Under the pieces are notes generated by a model that made no database searches, was not told the DNA's origin, and saw nothing but the letters and a program-made list of their open reading frames with translations. This document shows, piece after piece, positions 34,451 to 44,134 of a DNA stretch of 53,282 nucleotides (its first letter is position 1; each line of letters opens with the position of its first letter). Source of the DNA: Pirellulales bacterium. Lineage in GTDB: Bacteria > Planctomycetota > Planctomycetia > Pirellulales > Lacipirellulaceae. The stretch is taken from NCBI GenBank assembly GCA_016930815.1, contig JAFGFZ010000381.1:1-53282 (forward strand), read 5' to 3'. A program made the translations under genes and the position numbers.

Positions 34451-37400
34451 TCAGCGATCCGATCGAGAGTTCTGTTCTATTTTCCACACCCGCTGGTTAC
34501 CGACCAGGATCGCGTTATCGGGCCACCAGATCACCCGCGCTTCTCCCGGCGGCGCCATGATTGGGTCGGATTGTGCGATCCTATGGCCATTGGACTCCTG
34601 GGCCACGACGAACCGGAATCCGTCTGGTTCGGCAAACTCCAACGGGTGCGCCACGATATAAGATCCAAACCGATGAACTTGCCAACGCCAGCGGCGTTCC
34701 TCTGGCGCAATGCGAACATCCGACACCGGCCATCGCGGGTGGCCATCCGCCAGCCAGAAGGCCTTCAACTTCCCGGCGGAAACAAGATAGACTGCGTTTC
34801 CATCCCACGTGACCACCTGCCGTGGCCGGGCGAGAATCTGGGGTCCCACTGAAACTGTTTTTTGCCACAGGGCGCGGCCATCGGTGGGGTCAAGCCGCAG
34901 CATGTCTCCAATACCGTCAAAAAGCAAGAGGGCATCGCCAGCGAAAACGACCTCTGCCTGCGAAGCGGGAAGCCGCATCGCGCTGCGAGACCATACCAAT
35001 TCATTCCATGCCAAATCAACCATTTGGATATTACCGGCCGTATCTACCAATACCACGTGGGAGCTATCCAATCGAAGTGGGCGCCGGGCCCAAGCTGCCG
35101 AACTATCGGGTAATGTTCGTAAAGCTTGGCCTGTCTTTGGATCAATGGCCACGGTTTGATACGGCCGATCATCATCCGGATTCCAGGACCGTGGTGTTCG
35201 TTGAAGCAGTAGATAGTTTCCTTGCTCATAGGGAAGACGCGCCACACACCACGATGGATCATGATGTTTCCAAAGGAGCTGTCCGGTTTCGGAGTTGTAA
35301 CGATTGAGCGTACCATTATCCAACAACACATCAATTCGGCCATGCGCCCCTAAGCCAAGGCGGATTACCGCGGTGATTTCGTTGGATCGGTCATTCCGGC
35401 GCAAACCGGCACTCCAAGACACATGCCCACGATCTATCTCCAGCCTTGATATCGTATGAGCGGTTGCCAGAAATGCATATTGGCCATAGTTTGCCGCATC
35501 CACAATCGGTTCCTCGAATAGCCTCTGCCAACGGATGGAACCATCGGCAACGGAAATTCCCCGGACCATATTTCTATCAGCGGTCAACAACGTTTTGTTT
35601 GTGATGATCACTTCCTCGCCGTCGTCGGCAAGCCTTGTACGGCCGGATACGGGAAAACTGCCCGAGATGCGAAAAGGTGGATTTTCAACACGAGATATTT
35701 TATGCGTGATCCGGTTATCGATTCCGGGACGCGGATGGCTAGTTGCCAATATGCCTCGCGTCGCCTGGGCATTGGGGAATCGGCGTGCAACGGAGAGGAG
35801 TTCATTTTTCTGGTTGCGTTGCGCCGTTGCAAGAGCCTCCATTGCGGCGGCTTCCTGGCGGGCATAAACCCCATGCCCATAGTCACGTATCACTTTGGCG
35901 ATTTGATCCTGTACCACAAGCCGCGCCGCAAGCTTGCGGTACTCGTCAACCTCAACTGGGTATCCGGCCAGATGATCGTCGTCGAGGATCTGTTGCCATC
36001 GGGCAATGGCTTCAACCGGCCGTTCCGCGGAAACTTCGATCCTTGCCGCTGACATCAGTGCATTCACCCGGTCGCGGGGAGTTACTGCCAAACGAATCGC
36101 ATCGTTGGCTTTTTCGATCGCCGCGTCCAGTTGCCCGTTCTCACGGAGAACTTCCGCCCGTTCTAGAAGCATTGCGGTCAACTCATGGGAGGCTTGCGTC
36201 CGGACGGTTTGTGAATTCGGACTCAACTGGATTGCACGGCGGTAGTATTCGGTCGCATTCTCCCAGTGTCCCATGGCACGCTCGCATTGGGCAAATCGGA
36301 ATTGCGCCGCTGGATCATCGGGCCGTGTGGCCGCCTCATGCTGCAACCGATCGCGCTCCCGGGGAAACTGGCTAAATGCATAAATTCTATCGGGTGTCGC
36401 CACCATGAGAAATTCATGGACAACCAGAATATTCCCAGACTCGGCTCCATAAGCCGCCAGGTCGATCCGATCCATAGGGTGCACTGTTTCATCGTGCCGA
36501 GTTTTCGGGACGGTCCGGAATACGAGAATTTCTGCCTGTTGGGTTGGCCAATAGACTTGATTTCCGGCAAGAAATCCTCGACCGTAACCTCGAATACCTG
36601 CCCGGCGATTTTCTGGCCATGGCGGGGCGGCGACTTTTCCTGTTTGGGCATTGAGCCACCATAGCCGGTCACCGCTGGCAATCAGATTGCCATCGGCAAC
36701 ACCGAGCAGGTGGACCACATCATCGGCTAGATCGGTGGCCCACATCACTTGTCCGGTCATAGCATCCAAAGCGAACAGGTACGGGCTATCCGATGGCGCA
36801 ACAAAGAGCAATCCAGCATCATAGACGCAAGGCGTAAGATCGCGATAGAAATGGGCCGCGCGGCGTGATAGATCGCCCCGTTTTGCCCGATCGTATCGGG
36901 CAATCCATCGAATATTCCCATCGTCCGCCGACAATGCCGCGACAACACCTAGATTTGTGTTGTAGTAAATCGTGTCCTCAACCAAGGTCAATAAATTGTG
37001 TGTGATTTCATCCCAGCCGGGTTGGCCGGGTGAACTGCCGCTGGCCACAAACGTTCGCCAGCGCATCTTGCCAGTGTAACCATCGAAACAGGCAACGGAT
37101 GCCCGTGGTGACACATCACTTTGCCGCATGGCAACATAAATGGAACGATCATCCGCAACCGGGGCTCCTTCGAATGCCCAACTCGCATCTTCTGGCGCCA
37201 CTTCGAATAACAACATTCCGCCGCGTTTCAAGTCCAGACCGACCAGTCGCTGCTCACGCGATGGATGGGACGTGCCGAGGTCCGCTATCGGATCTCCCAT
37301 ACAGGCATAGAGGCGACCCGCGTGGGCGGTCATCGTATACCGCGGGACACCTAGAATCTGGCGTCCTGACGGGATCGGTGACTGGGGATCTCGTTGTGGC

Positions 37401-38602
37401 GCGTAGATGACCCCATCAGGGGTATACGCCCCTTCCCCGGTGGCTAATTTTCTCGCATAGACACGATGCGCATCGCAATAGAAAAACGAATCACCAAGAA
37501 TGATCGGGTGGTAACTGAGTGGCCGTTCGGCATCCTCACCAATTCGCCGTCCGGAAAAACCGAGCCGCTGGCCGGGATCGCGATGTTGTGGTTCCGCCAA
37601 TTGCGTTAGTGGGGCATCCCATGCCGGGCCAGCGATTGGCACGGCGCTTGGCGCGGTCCCTGCGCGTTCTGGCGAACCGGCGAACGTTGGCCAGTCTGGC
37701 TCGCCAGACCATGCGGGCCAGTCTTTGGCGGCCGTCAGCAAATCGCTTAGTGCCTTCGCGAAAACGACTTGCCGGCCTCCAAGCCGACCCGCCGCATCCG
37801 GATGCAGTTTGGAAAACAGTGCCAGTTCCAACCCCGCCCTGTCGAATGATCCTTCGCGTATGGATACCAGGATGAGCCGCGCCCGGATATCCGCTAATGA
37901 GAGATCTGTATCTGGATAGGCGAGCCAATGATCGGCTCCAGTCGAATCGCGGTGGGTAAGAATCGGCTCCACGCGATCCCAATTCGTTTCGAGGTCGATA
38001 TCCCGCAAAGCCAACCATAAGGGGCGGCCTTCTGGGCCACGCAGCTGCCGGCTGATGCGTTCCCAGGAGGATCGCGCCATCCCGTAGTTCCCTTGCTGTA
38101 ACGCCAGTTCCCCAATTGCCAATAGCGCGTCATCTCCCCACCTGCTGCAGAACATGGTATCAACAACGCGTCGCAGCCGTGAAATGTCTCGCTCCGCGAC
38201 GCCCTGGGAAAACCAGGCCTCAGCCAATGGATCGACACGGAGGCGGTACAGTTCAAGGGCTTCGGGCGGGAGCCGGCTAATCTGATGGTGGCAGTATTCA
38301 CGTAAAGTGACATAGCGGTTCCCATCCAAGGCAATCAATTGGTCGCTAGAAGTCTCCGTGAATCGGGTTAACCGATCAAGGGCTTCATCCCATTGCTCTT
38401 CATTGAGAAGCTCACGAATACTCGCCAGCGCACCCGCTTGTGTCGAACTGATCTCATGAAGCTCCGTCTCCGTCAATTCAAACGACGTGGCTGGGACCAA
38501 TTGCCCATATGCCGCGCAGACCGGGAATCCGATAGACGCTAGTAGCCAGAATAATAATATTCGGGCAGCAGGCCAATTGTTTTCGAGACCTTGGGATTTC
38601 AT
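34451..38602 (-). CDS. Large secreted TPR and PQQ-type beta-propeller protein
   Basis: 1383 aa from ATG 38602 (MKSQGLENNWP); an ATG-less extension to 38656 is rejected because a signal peptide (ILLFWLLASIGFPVCAAYG) fits this start. Residues ~20-270 are helical, TPR-like (LNEEQWDEALDRLTRF, LQQGNYGMARSSWERI). Beta-propeller blades with the PQQ pattern follow (RLVGLDLKRGGMLLFEV, VACFDGYTGKMRWRTFV, FALDAMTGQVMWATDL, LNAQTGKVAAPPW), then TPRs (YYRRAIQLSPNSQ, ENGQLDAAIEKANDAIRL) and a second set of blades (ISVADGSIRWQRLF, YNSETGQLLWKHHD, LDPTDGRALWQKTV). BamB-like propellers bind partner proteins; enzyme activity with PQQ is unlikely. First gene of the operon leading into MoxR. Confidence 0.88.
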   Translation of the reverse strand: MKSQGLENNWPAARILLFWLLASIGFPVCAAYGQLVPATSFELTETELHEISSTQAGALASIRELLNEEQWDEALDRLTRFTETSSDQLIALDGNRYVTLREYCHHQISRLPPEALELYRLRVDPLAEAWFSQGVAERDISRLRRVVDTMFCSRWGDDALLAIGELALQQGNYGMARSSWERISRQLRGPEGRPLWLALRDIDLETNWDRVEPILTHRDSTGADHWLAYPDTDLSLADIRARLILVSIREGSFDRAGLELALFSKLHPDAAGRLGGRQVVFAKALSDLLTAAKDWPAWSGEPDWPTFAGSPERAGTAPSAVPIAGPAWDAPLTQLAEPQHRDPGQRLGFSGRRIGEDAERPLSYHPIILGDSFFYCDAHRVYARKLATGEGAYTPDGVIYAPQRDPQSPIPSGRQILGVPRYTMTAHAGRLYACMGDPIADLGTSHPSREQRLVGLDLKRGGMLLFEVAPEDASWAFEGAPVADDRSIYVAMRQSDVSPRASVACFDGYTGKMRWRTFVASGSSPGQPGWDEITHNLLTLVEDTIYYNTNLGVVAALSADDGNIRWIARYDRAKRGDLSRRAAHFYRDLTPCVYDAGLLFVAPSDSPYLFALDAMTGQVMWATDLADDVVHLLGVADGNLIASGDRLWWLNAQTGKVAAPPWPENRRAGIRGYGRGFLAGNQVYWPTQQAEILVFRTVPKTRHDETVHPMDRIDLAAYGAESGNILVVHEFLMVATPDRIYAFSQFPRERDRLQHEAATRPDDPAAQFRFAQCERAMGHWENATEYYRRAIQLSPNSQTVRTQASHELTAMLLERAEVLRENGQLDAAIEKANDAIRLAVTPRDRVNALMSAARIEVSAERPVEAIARWQQILDDDHLAGYPVEVDEYRKLAARLVVQDQIAKVIRDYGHGVYARQEAAAMEALATAQRNQKNELLSVARRFPNAQATRGILATSHPRPGIDNRITHKISRVENPPFRISGSFPVSGRTRLADDGEEVIITNKTLLTADRNMVRGISVADGSIRWQRLFEEPIVDAANYGQYAFLATAHTISRLEIDRGHVSWSAGLRRNDRSNEITAVIRLGLGAHGRIDVLLDNGTLNRYNSETGQLLWKHHDPSWCVARLPYEQGNYLLLQRTPRSWNPDDDRPYQTVAIDPKTGQALRTLPDSSAAWARRPLRLDSSHVVLVDTAGNIQMVDLAWNELVWSRSAMRLPASQAEVVFAGDALLLFDGIGDMLRLDPTDGRALWQKTVSVGPQILARPRQVVTWDGNAVYLVSAGKLKAFWLADGHPRWPVSDVRIAPEERRWRWQVHRFGSYIVAHPLEFAEPDGFRFVVAQESNGHRIAQSDPIMAPPGEARVIWWPDNAILVGNQRVWKIEQNSRSDR

Positions 38603-39054
38603 TCGAAACGGATCTGCTTCATCGACGACCACCCGCTGGCGATCACAATGCGACATTGAAAATCATGGGCAACACAGATGGCATATAAAATGTATACCGC
38701 ATCCATGTGTGCGAACCAACCATGCATTTTATGGCTCTGTGTGCGGCCAGTCTATCGAAAGCGTTGAGTCGATTTCCGCGCACATTCCAGGCTCCCGAGA
38801 ATCATCCTGGTTCATTTGGAATGCAGAAGCCGATCTGAGCCCGAAAAAGGACCACCAGGAGAACCGATGATCGGTAAATCCGTTTCTTTTTGTGCAGATT
38901 CCCAAACAATTCGATTCATTCATCAAGGGTTCGCAAAATCCGCCTGTCTGGATCAACGGGAATATGCCATGAATCGGGGATATCTTGGATGATCCGATCC
39001 TCGGCTAAATTCCATAGAGAACGGTGGTTCGCTCCGATCACCGAGTTTCGCATA
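38603..39054. other. Intergenic region upstream of the long operon, downstream of pheT
   Basis: About 450 bases. pheT ends at its right border and the minus-strand operon begins at its left border. I found no RNA gene or plausible coding frame; small frames on both strands have no family resemblance and no ribosome-binding site. It holds the possible promoter listed at 38691. Confidence 0.45.
38691..38719 (-). promoter_or_regulatory. Possible promoter of the PQQ-MoxR-vWA operon
   Basis: On the minus strand TTGGTT (38719-38714), a 17-base spacer and TATACA (38696-38691) lie about 90 bases ahead of ATG 38602. The match to sigma70 consensus is only moderate; it is simply the best candidate visible. 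Confidence 0.3.
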
Positions 39055-41073
39055 TCACGCCCGGAGCTGGCCGCCCAATTCCTTGGCGAGCCGTGCAACA
39101 ATCCGGTCACGGATCGCGTCCGCTTCTTCGTTGGTGAACGTCCCCTGATGCGATCGGAGCCGGACATTCAAAAGCAGGCTTTTCTTACCAGGACCAAGCC
39201 GTTTCGAGTCTCGATAGACCTCTTGGAACGCAAGACTTTCAAGGATGTTGCCTGCCGATTCGCGAACCAGGCGTTCGACGTCAGCCCAAAGGACGGACTC
39301 ATCCAAGACAACATTCAAATCGCGATCGACGGGTGGATACGGGGATAGAGGTTCCACCTTGCGAATGAGTTCGGCCTCGTTGATGAGGACGCCCAGGTCG
39401 AGTTCGGCAACGGTGGTGGGATTCCGGAGTTCAAACCGGTCGAGGCCCTGGGCACTCACCTGGCCTAAATATCCCAATAGCTGATCGCCGAGTCGAATTT
39501 CACTGCATTGGGCGGATTCGAGGAAGTCCCATGCCGTCGTCGCCGTGACATGGAGGTCCGCCAGGGGCGCCACGGCCTGGACAATCGCCTCAAGAACACC
39601 CTTGACCGATCGATAATCTTGCCCGCTCGTCAGGCCAACCATCCAGCGCTCATCTGGCAGGTCATCCTGTCGGGGAAGATAGACCTTAGCGATTTCAAAT
39701 AGCTCGATTCGCGGGTTGGACAGGGTTTCATTTGTCCGCCGGCTGGCCAATAAACTGGGGATAAGGCTCTGTCGCAGACAGTCGGCACGGCGGAGGACGG
39801 GAGTGGAGACCCGAAGCGGCTCCATGCGACACCAGGGGCGGAAAAGGGCGATCCAATCTTCCTCCACGGCGCTAATGGTCATGGCTTCGTGGTATCCTGC
39901 CGCAACGAGGATCTGTTGAATGCGTTCGATCACCTGATCCTGCATACTGCGGCTCGATGCCGCCAGTGGCACTCCAACATCTTCGGGAATGGCATCGTAG
40001 CCGTGGATCCGCGCCACTTCCTCGACCAGATCGATCTCCCGGGTCAGATCGGCACGCCAGGACGGGGGAATGACCTCGACCGCGATCGCATCTGCTCGAA
40101 CCTCGTTGTTCCCAAGGGCGACGAGGATTTGGCGGACCTTGTCGGGGGGGATCGCGATGCCAAGGATTCTTTCCAGTTGAGCGAGTCGAAGGACAATCGG
40201 CTGGCGGGGTTGGGGTGGCATCCCGGCATCGATGACTCCCTTCGCCAGTTTGCCTCCCGCCAGCTCGAGTATCAGTTCACAGCATCGGCGGCTGGCCCAG
40301 TCGACACCTACTGGATCAACGCCTCGTTCAAAGCGGTACGAGGATGGGCTCTGGAGGTTGAGTTTTCGCGCCGTTGAGCGGATGGAGAGCGGGTTAAAAT
40401 CGGCGGATTCAATCAAAAGGTCGGTCGTTGATTCGGAGACTTCGGATTCAGCACCGCCCATCACGCCAGCCAAGGCGATCCCCCTTGCCGCATCGGCAAT
40501 GACGCAGATTCCGGGGGATAACTCATATTCGCGATGGTCAATGGCCAGAAAGGTCTCGCCCGGTCTGGCTTCCCGGACGAGAATCCGATGGCCAGCCAAT
40601 TTGGCGAAATCGAACACATGCAAGGGTTGCCCACATTCCATCATCACATAGTTCGACACATCGACAACGTTGTTGATGACGGCAATTCCAATGGACCGGA
40701 GCCGCGCGGCAAGCCAACTGGGGCTAGGTCCGATTTGCACGCCTTGAATCACCCGAGCCGTGTAGCGCGTACAGAGCGCTGGGCAATCGATCGAGACGCG
40801 GGTGATGTTTTCGACCGGTGGACCGATCGCCTTGGGTTCCGCCCGCGGGATCGTGAATTTCCCGCCAAAAAGGACGGCAATCTCGCGTGCGACACCGATA
40901 TGTCCCAGGCAATCCGGCCGGTTGCTAGTTACCTCCAAATCAATTGCCAGATCCTCGCCAATCCGTTCGCTGCCTTCCAGATTGAGCCCGGACAGGGTCA
41001 ACCGATGGGTCAATTCATCCGGCGACATGGAAAGAGCAACATATTCTTTCAACCAATTCCAGGAAACAATCAT
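39055..41073 (-). CDS. pheT: Phenylalanyl-tRNA synthetase beta subunit (short form)
   Basis: 672 aa, shorter than the about 800-residue standard PheT. It starts MIVSWNWLKEYV and, after LDLEVTSNRPDCLGHIGVAREIA, goes directly on without the usual N-terminal EMAP/OB tRNA-binding domain. B3/B4 editing region: RYTARVIQGVQIGPSPSWL, NNVVDVSNYVMMECGQPLHVFD; B5: LRLAQLERILGIAIP, IPPSWRADLTREIDLVEEVARIHGYD; the C-terminal anticodon-binding fold ends SLLLNVRLRSHQGTFTNEEAD. A short PheT is, as far as I recall, usual in planctomycetes. It forms the alpha2-beta2 enzyme with PheS. It is separated from pheS by the methyltransferase gene. Confidence 0.96.
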   Translation of the reverse strand: MIVSWNWLKEYVALSMSPDELTHRLTLSGLNLEGSERIGEDLAIDLEVTSNRPDCLGHIGVAREIAVLFGGKFTIPRAEPKAIGPPVENITRVSIDCPALCTRYTARVIQGVQIGPSPSWLAARLRSIGIAVINNVVDVSNYVMMECGQPLHVFDFAKLAGHRILVREARPGETFLAIDHREYELSPGICVIADAARGIALAGVMGGAESEVSESTTDLLIESADFNPLSIRSTARKLNLQSPSSYRFERGVDPVGVDWASRRCCELILELAGGKLAKGVIDAGMPPQPRQPIVLRLAQLERILGIAIPPDKVRQILVALGNNEVRADAIAVEVIPPSWRADLTREIDLVEEVARIHGYDAIPEDVGVPLAASSRSMQDQVIERIQQILVAAGYHEAMTISAVEEDWIALFRPWCRMEPLRVSTPVLRRADCLRQSLIPSLLASRRTNETLSNPRIELFEIAKVYLPRQDDLPDERWMVGLTSGQDYRSVKGVLEAIVQAVAPLADLHVTATTAWDFLESAQCSEIRLGDQLLGYLGQVSAQGLDRFELRNPTTVAELDLGVLINEAELIRKVEPLSPYPPVDRDLNVVLDESVLWADVERLVRESAGNILESLAFQEVYRDSKRLGPGKKSLLLNVRLRSHQGTFTNEEADAIRDRIVARLAKELGGQLRA

Positions 41074-41091
41074 GGGAATACGATGTTCTCT

Positions 41092-41130
41092 TAAAGGGGG
41101 TCGTTTCTGCTAAAGGGGGATCATTTCTGC
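41092..41130. repeat. Imperfect tandem repeat at the methyltransferase/pheT junction
   Basis: Two adjacent units, 41092-41110 (TAAAGGGGGTCGTTTCTGC) and 41111-41130 (TAAAGGGGGATCATTTCTGC), differ by one missing base and one substitution. The second unit, read on the minus strand, contains the last codons and stop of the methyltransferase; the first lies between that stop and pheT. It points to a small local duplication during or after insertion of the methyltransferase gene. Confidence 0.8.
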
Positions 41131-42560
41131 CACACATAGACACATTTCCGAAGTTCCGCGCGGCCGTGATGACCCATTTGCTGGCTGCTGTTTCCCTTGC
41201 CGCGTGGCAAGGTCCAAATATGCTCGATCTGCAGGCCGAACGCCTGGGCGAAATCGGAGAGGATGATATCCGCCGGAACTTCCTCGCCTGCATAGCGGAC
41301 ATTGTCATTGACCATGACAATTCGGCCGCCTCTCCGCAAGATGCGGGCCAATTCATGAACAACGAAGCACATCTCGAGGAAGTAATTGGTCACCATGCGC
41401 GGGATGTTCAAGTTGTTGAGCCTTCCCTCACGAGCTCGACTCTTCAAAATGGAAAGGACTTCGTGCAGAGCTTGTTGATGTTCAAAGACAGCCAGCACCC
41501 GATCGCAGGATCTGGTGGTACCATTTTTTGTATACATCGATACAAGCTCATCACGCTTCTGCCGGTTTTCGACAGTGCATGAAAGAAGCCGCTGCCGCAG
41601 CCGCTTGACGGAATCGGCATCATATCCCAAATAGACCAATTCGAGGGCATAGGTTCGGGTGTAATCATAGCGATTGCAATAGGGAGGCGATGTCATCACC
41701 AGGTCGATGGAATTCGACGATATCCTCGGCAGATGATGGAGGCAGGAACCTTGCCGGAAATCGACGACGGCACCAGAAGACTCCTCGAATGGGTTCTGCC
41801 GGTTCGGACAGGATGCCTCTGGCATGGATGAGAGGTCGGTCATGTAGGCATGGAGCCGTTCTGTGACAGCTGGCCCGAACCTTTGAATTTTCCCCTTATC
41901 AAACCGGGATAGGGCACGTTTTTTATTCGCCCGATAGTCCCAGCGCAGGTACTGGCCATCTTTCCGGGTGAAGCTGACCGATTCAAGCACGGCCATCCCG
42001 GCCAATTGGAATAAGGTCCGGACTCCACGATTTCGTATGTTCTGTGCGCAATAGGCCCGATACGCGGCGATTGCTTGTTCGGTTTCGTCGGGAAATGCAC
42101 CGGTGGTAATGGGGATATGCTTCAATGCGAAGGGTGCATTCCAGCTCCCATTCCAATCCCGGTTTGTAGCATCCAACACATCATGGGCGAACGAAGTTGG
42201 ACGGATGGATCGCGCGGCAATTCGCGCGGCCCCGACCTGATATCCGACCGGCATCAATTCAATGCCGTGCGCGGCCATCCCGGCGTTCTGAGCGACGAAG
42301 AGGGCGGTTCCAATACCGGCAAAAGGATCCAAGAACGTTCCGCCAGGCTGGCCATAGAGTCCAAGAAAGTGCTCAACCAGGGCCGCGGAAAATGCCTCCT
42401 TGTATTTGAACCAGTCATAGAATGGCCGGTCCCGGTTGGCTTGGTGGCTCACCAGTCTCCGATCCAATCGCGGATTCGGCTCAATGATATCGTGGAAATG
42501 ATTCTCCAGCGCCGTGCGATGATCGCGACCGAGTCTTTGATTGCATGGAGTGGTTGTCAT
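41121..42560 (-). CDS. Solitary DNA methyltransferase (SPPY type, motif I before motif IV)
   Basis: 479 aa from ATG 42560 (MTTTPCNQRLGRDHR). S-adenosylmethionine motif I is GGTFLDPFAGIGTALFVA at about residue 70, with HGIELMPVGYQ behind it; the catalytic motif IV is DLVMTSPPYCNRYDYTRTYAL at about residue 290. This order (I then IV) is unlike the beta-class SPPY enzymes, where SPPY comes first. RRGGRIVMVNDN and a final HHGRAELRKCVYVW follow. SPPY suggests N4-cytosine or N6-adenine methylation. No restriction endonuclease or other defence gene is adjacent, so it looks solitary. It sits between pheS and pheT on the same strand. A GTG at 42692, right after pheS, keeps the frame open, but the extra residues look unlike a domain. 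Confidence 0.85.
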   Translation of the reverse strand: MTTTPCNQRLGRDHRTALENHFHDIIEPNPRLDRRLVSHQANRDRPFYDWFKYKEAFSAALVEHFLGLYGQPGGTFLDPFAGIGTALFVAQNAGMAAHGIELMPVGYQVGAARIAARSIRPTSFAHDVLDATNRDWNGSWNAPFALKHIPITTGAFPDETEQAIAAYRAYCAQNIRNRGVRTLFQLAGMAVLESVSFTRKDGQYLRWDYRANKKRALSRFDKGKIQRFGPAVTERLHAYMTDLSSMPEASCPNRQNPFEESSGAVVDFRQGSCLHHLPRISSNSIDLVMTSPPYCNRYDYTRTYALELVYLGYDADSVKRLRQRLLSCTVENRQKRDELVSMYTKNGTTRSCDRVLAVFEHQQALHEVLSILKSRAREGRLNNLNIPRMVTNYFLEMCFVVHELARILRRGGRIVMVNDNVRYAGEEVPADIILSDFAQAFGLQIEHIWTLPRGKGNSSQQMGHHGRAELRKCVYVWQK

Positions 42561-42695
42561 GTTCCCAAATTCCCAAGGACGCCATGTCGCGGGTCGTGGC
42601 GCGGCCAATGAACCCGCGGCACCGAACGGAAATCCGACTTTCGCCCGGAAAAATGCCGGGATTGGGATTGGCCGACTGCGCAGCGCCTGCACAAA

Positions 42696-43754
42696 TCAAA
42701 ATTGCCGGAGGAACCGCACGTCGTTTTGATAGAGATCCCGAATATCCGTAATACCATGCTGTCGCATACAGATCCGTTCGACGCCAAGCCCGAATGCAAA
42801 GCCGGTCACCTCGTCGGGAGGATATCCTACTGCCTCCAGGACATTTGGATCGACCATACCCGCACCTCCCATTTCCATCCAACCACCCTCCCAATTCATA
42901 TCCACTTCAACGCTTGGCTCGGTAAATGGGAAGAACGATGGGCGAAAACGGACGCGGACATTGTCCCCGAAATAATCTTGGCAGAAGAGCCGGATGACAC
43001 TCTTCAAATCGGCCATTGTCACTCGGCGGTCGACGAGCAGACCCTCAATTTGATGGAACATGGGGTAATGCGTTGCATCAGCCGTATCTGGCCGATAAAC
43101 GCGGCCGAGTGAAACAATCCGCACCGGAGGTTCGGTTTTTTCCATCACTCGAATTTGAACCGTACTCGTCTGGCTGCGAAGGAGCATCGGTTGGATGCAT
43201 TGGGACTTCCCATGCACCGGAGCATGGGGATTGGTTCGATGGGATCTAGCACCTGCTGTCAGATAGAAGTTATCAAGTGGATCTCGGGCGGGGTGTGAAT
43301 ATGGGATGTTCAGGGCCTCGAAATTATGCCAGTCATCTTCGATTTCAGGTCCATCAACGGCCGTGAAACCTAGCCGGCCCATGATCTCTTTCATGTGCTC
43401 AATCGTCTGCGTGATCGGATGCAGTCCGCCAAGTTGGAGGCGGGTGCCGGGCAATGTCGGATCGAAAAAAACACGTTGGCTTGTTGAAGTACCTGAGGAA
43501 ATCTTTTCTTTTGCAGCGCGAAAAGCGTCCTCGATGTTTCGTTTGACCTCGTTGAGCCGTTTGCCAGCGGCCGGTTTGTCCGCCGAATCGACGTTGCCCA
43601 GACCCTTTTGCACGATGCGAAGCCGTCCGCCTTTGGCTCCAAGAAACTCAATGCGCGTCACTTCCAGCGATTCAAAATCGGTGGCGTTCGCGAAGGCCGA
43701 CTGGGCATCGGAGGCCAATTGCGCAAGATCGGCAAGGAAGTCTTGAAGGGCCAC
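42696..43754 (-). CDS. pheS: Phenylalanyl-tRNA synthetase alpha subunit
   Basis: 352 aa from a GTG start at 43754 whose first base is also the last base of the rplT stop (TAGTG overlap). A helical N-terminal tRNA-binding arm (1-~95) is followed by the class II core: GGLHPITQTIEHMKEIM, FEALNIPYSHPARDPLDNFY, motif 2 region LGRVYRPDTADATHYPMFHQ, PFTEPSVEVDM, and motif 3 GFAFGLGVERICM. Between DNFYL and LLRSQTSTVQIRVM there is an insertion of about 20-25 residues compared with E. coli, which I recall as common in planctomycetes. Phe-activating half of the alpha2-beta2 enzyme. Confidence 0.97.
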   Translation of the reverse strand: MALQDFLADLAQLASDAQSAFANATDFESLEVTRIEFLGAKGGRLRIVQKGLGNVDSADKPAAGKRLNEVKRNIEDAFRAAKEKISSGTSTSQRVFFDPTLPGTRLQLGGLHPITQTIEHMKEIMGRLGFTAVDGPEIEDDWHNFEALNIPYSHPARDPLDNFYLTAGARSHRTNPHAPVHGKSQCIQPMLLRSQTSTVQIRVMEKTEPPVRIVSLGRVYRPDTADATHYPMFHQIEGLLVDRRVTMADLKSVIRLFCQDYFGDNVRVRFRPSFFPFTEPSVEVDMNWEGGWMEMGGAGMVDPNVLEAVGYPPDEVTGFAFGLGVERICMRQHGITDIRDLYQNDVRFLRQF

Positions 43755-44110
43755 TACGCAGCCAGGCCGTCCTTTGCGGCTTGAACGATGGCATCAAATG
43801 CGGCCGGGTCATTCACGGCAAGTTCAGAGAGCATCTTGCGATCCAGTTCAACCTGAGCCAGTCTTAGGCCACGAATCAATTCGCTGTAACGCAGGCCCCG
43901 CTCTTTGGCGGCCGCACTGATACGGATAATCCACAGCTTTCGGAAGTCACGTTTGCGGGTTTTGCGATCGCGATAGGCGAATGCGCCGGCACGAACCAAC
44001 GTTTCCTTTGCGGTGCGAAGCAATTTGCTCCGACCGCCCCGATAACCTTTCGCCTTTTTCAGGAGGCGCCGCTTCGCGCGGCGTCGGGCACTGCCCTTGA
44101 TGGTACGCAT
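43754..44110 (-). CDS. rplT: Ribosomal protein L20
   Basis: 118 aa, normal length. Seen: [60 protein letters not shown], which are the L20 signature blocks. Binds 23S rRNA early in 50S assembly. It follows rpmI by 24 bases and its stop overlaps the pheS start by one base. In many bacteria L20 represses the rpmI-rplT transcript; no evident pseudoknot could be judged here. Confidence 0.98.
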   Translation of the reverse strand: MRTIKGSARRRAKRRLLKKAKGYRGGRSKLLRTAKETLVRAGAFAYRDRKTRKRDFRKLWIIRISAAAKERGLRYSELIRGLRLAQVELDRKMLSELAVNDPAAFDAIVQAAKDGLAA

Positions 44111-44134
44111 CTTTGGTTACTTTCTTATATCCGT

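Noticed and set aside
38890-39348. Plus-strand frame of 152 codons over the pheT end
   Set aside because: Mostly antisense to pheT, no family resemblance, no start signal.
42561-42692. Longer methyltransferase starting at GTG 42692
   Set aside because: The added 44 residues are Pro/Arg-rich with no domain character, and the ATG at 42560 fits better.
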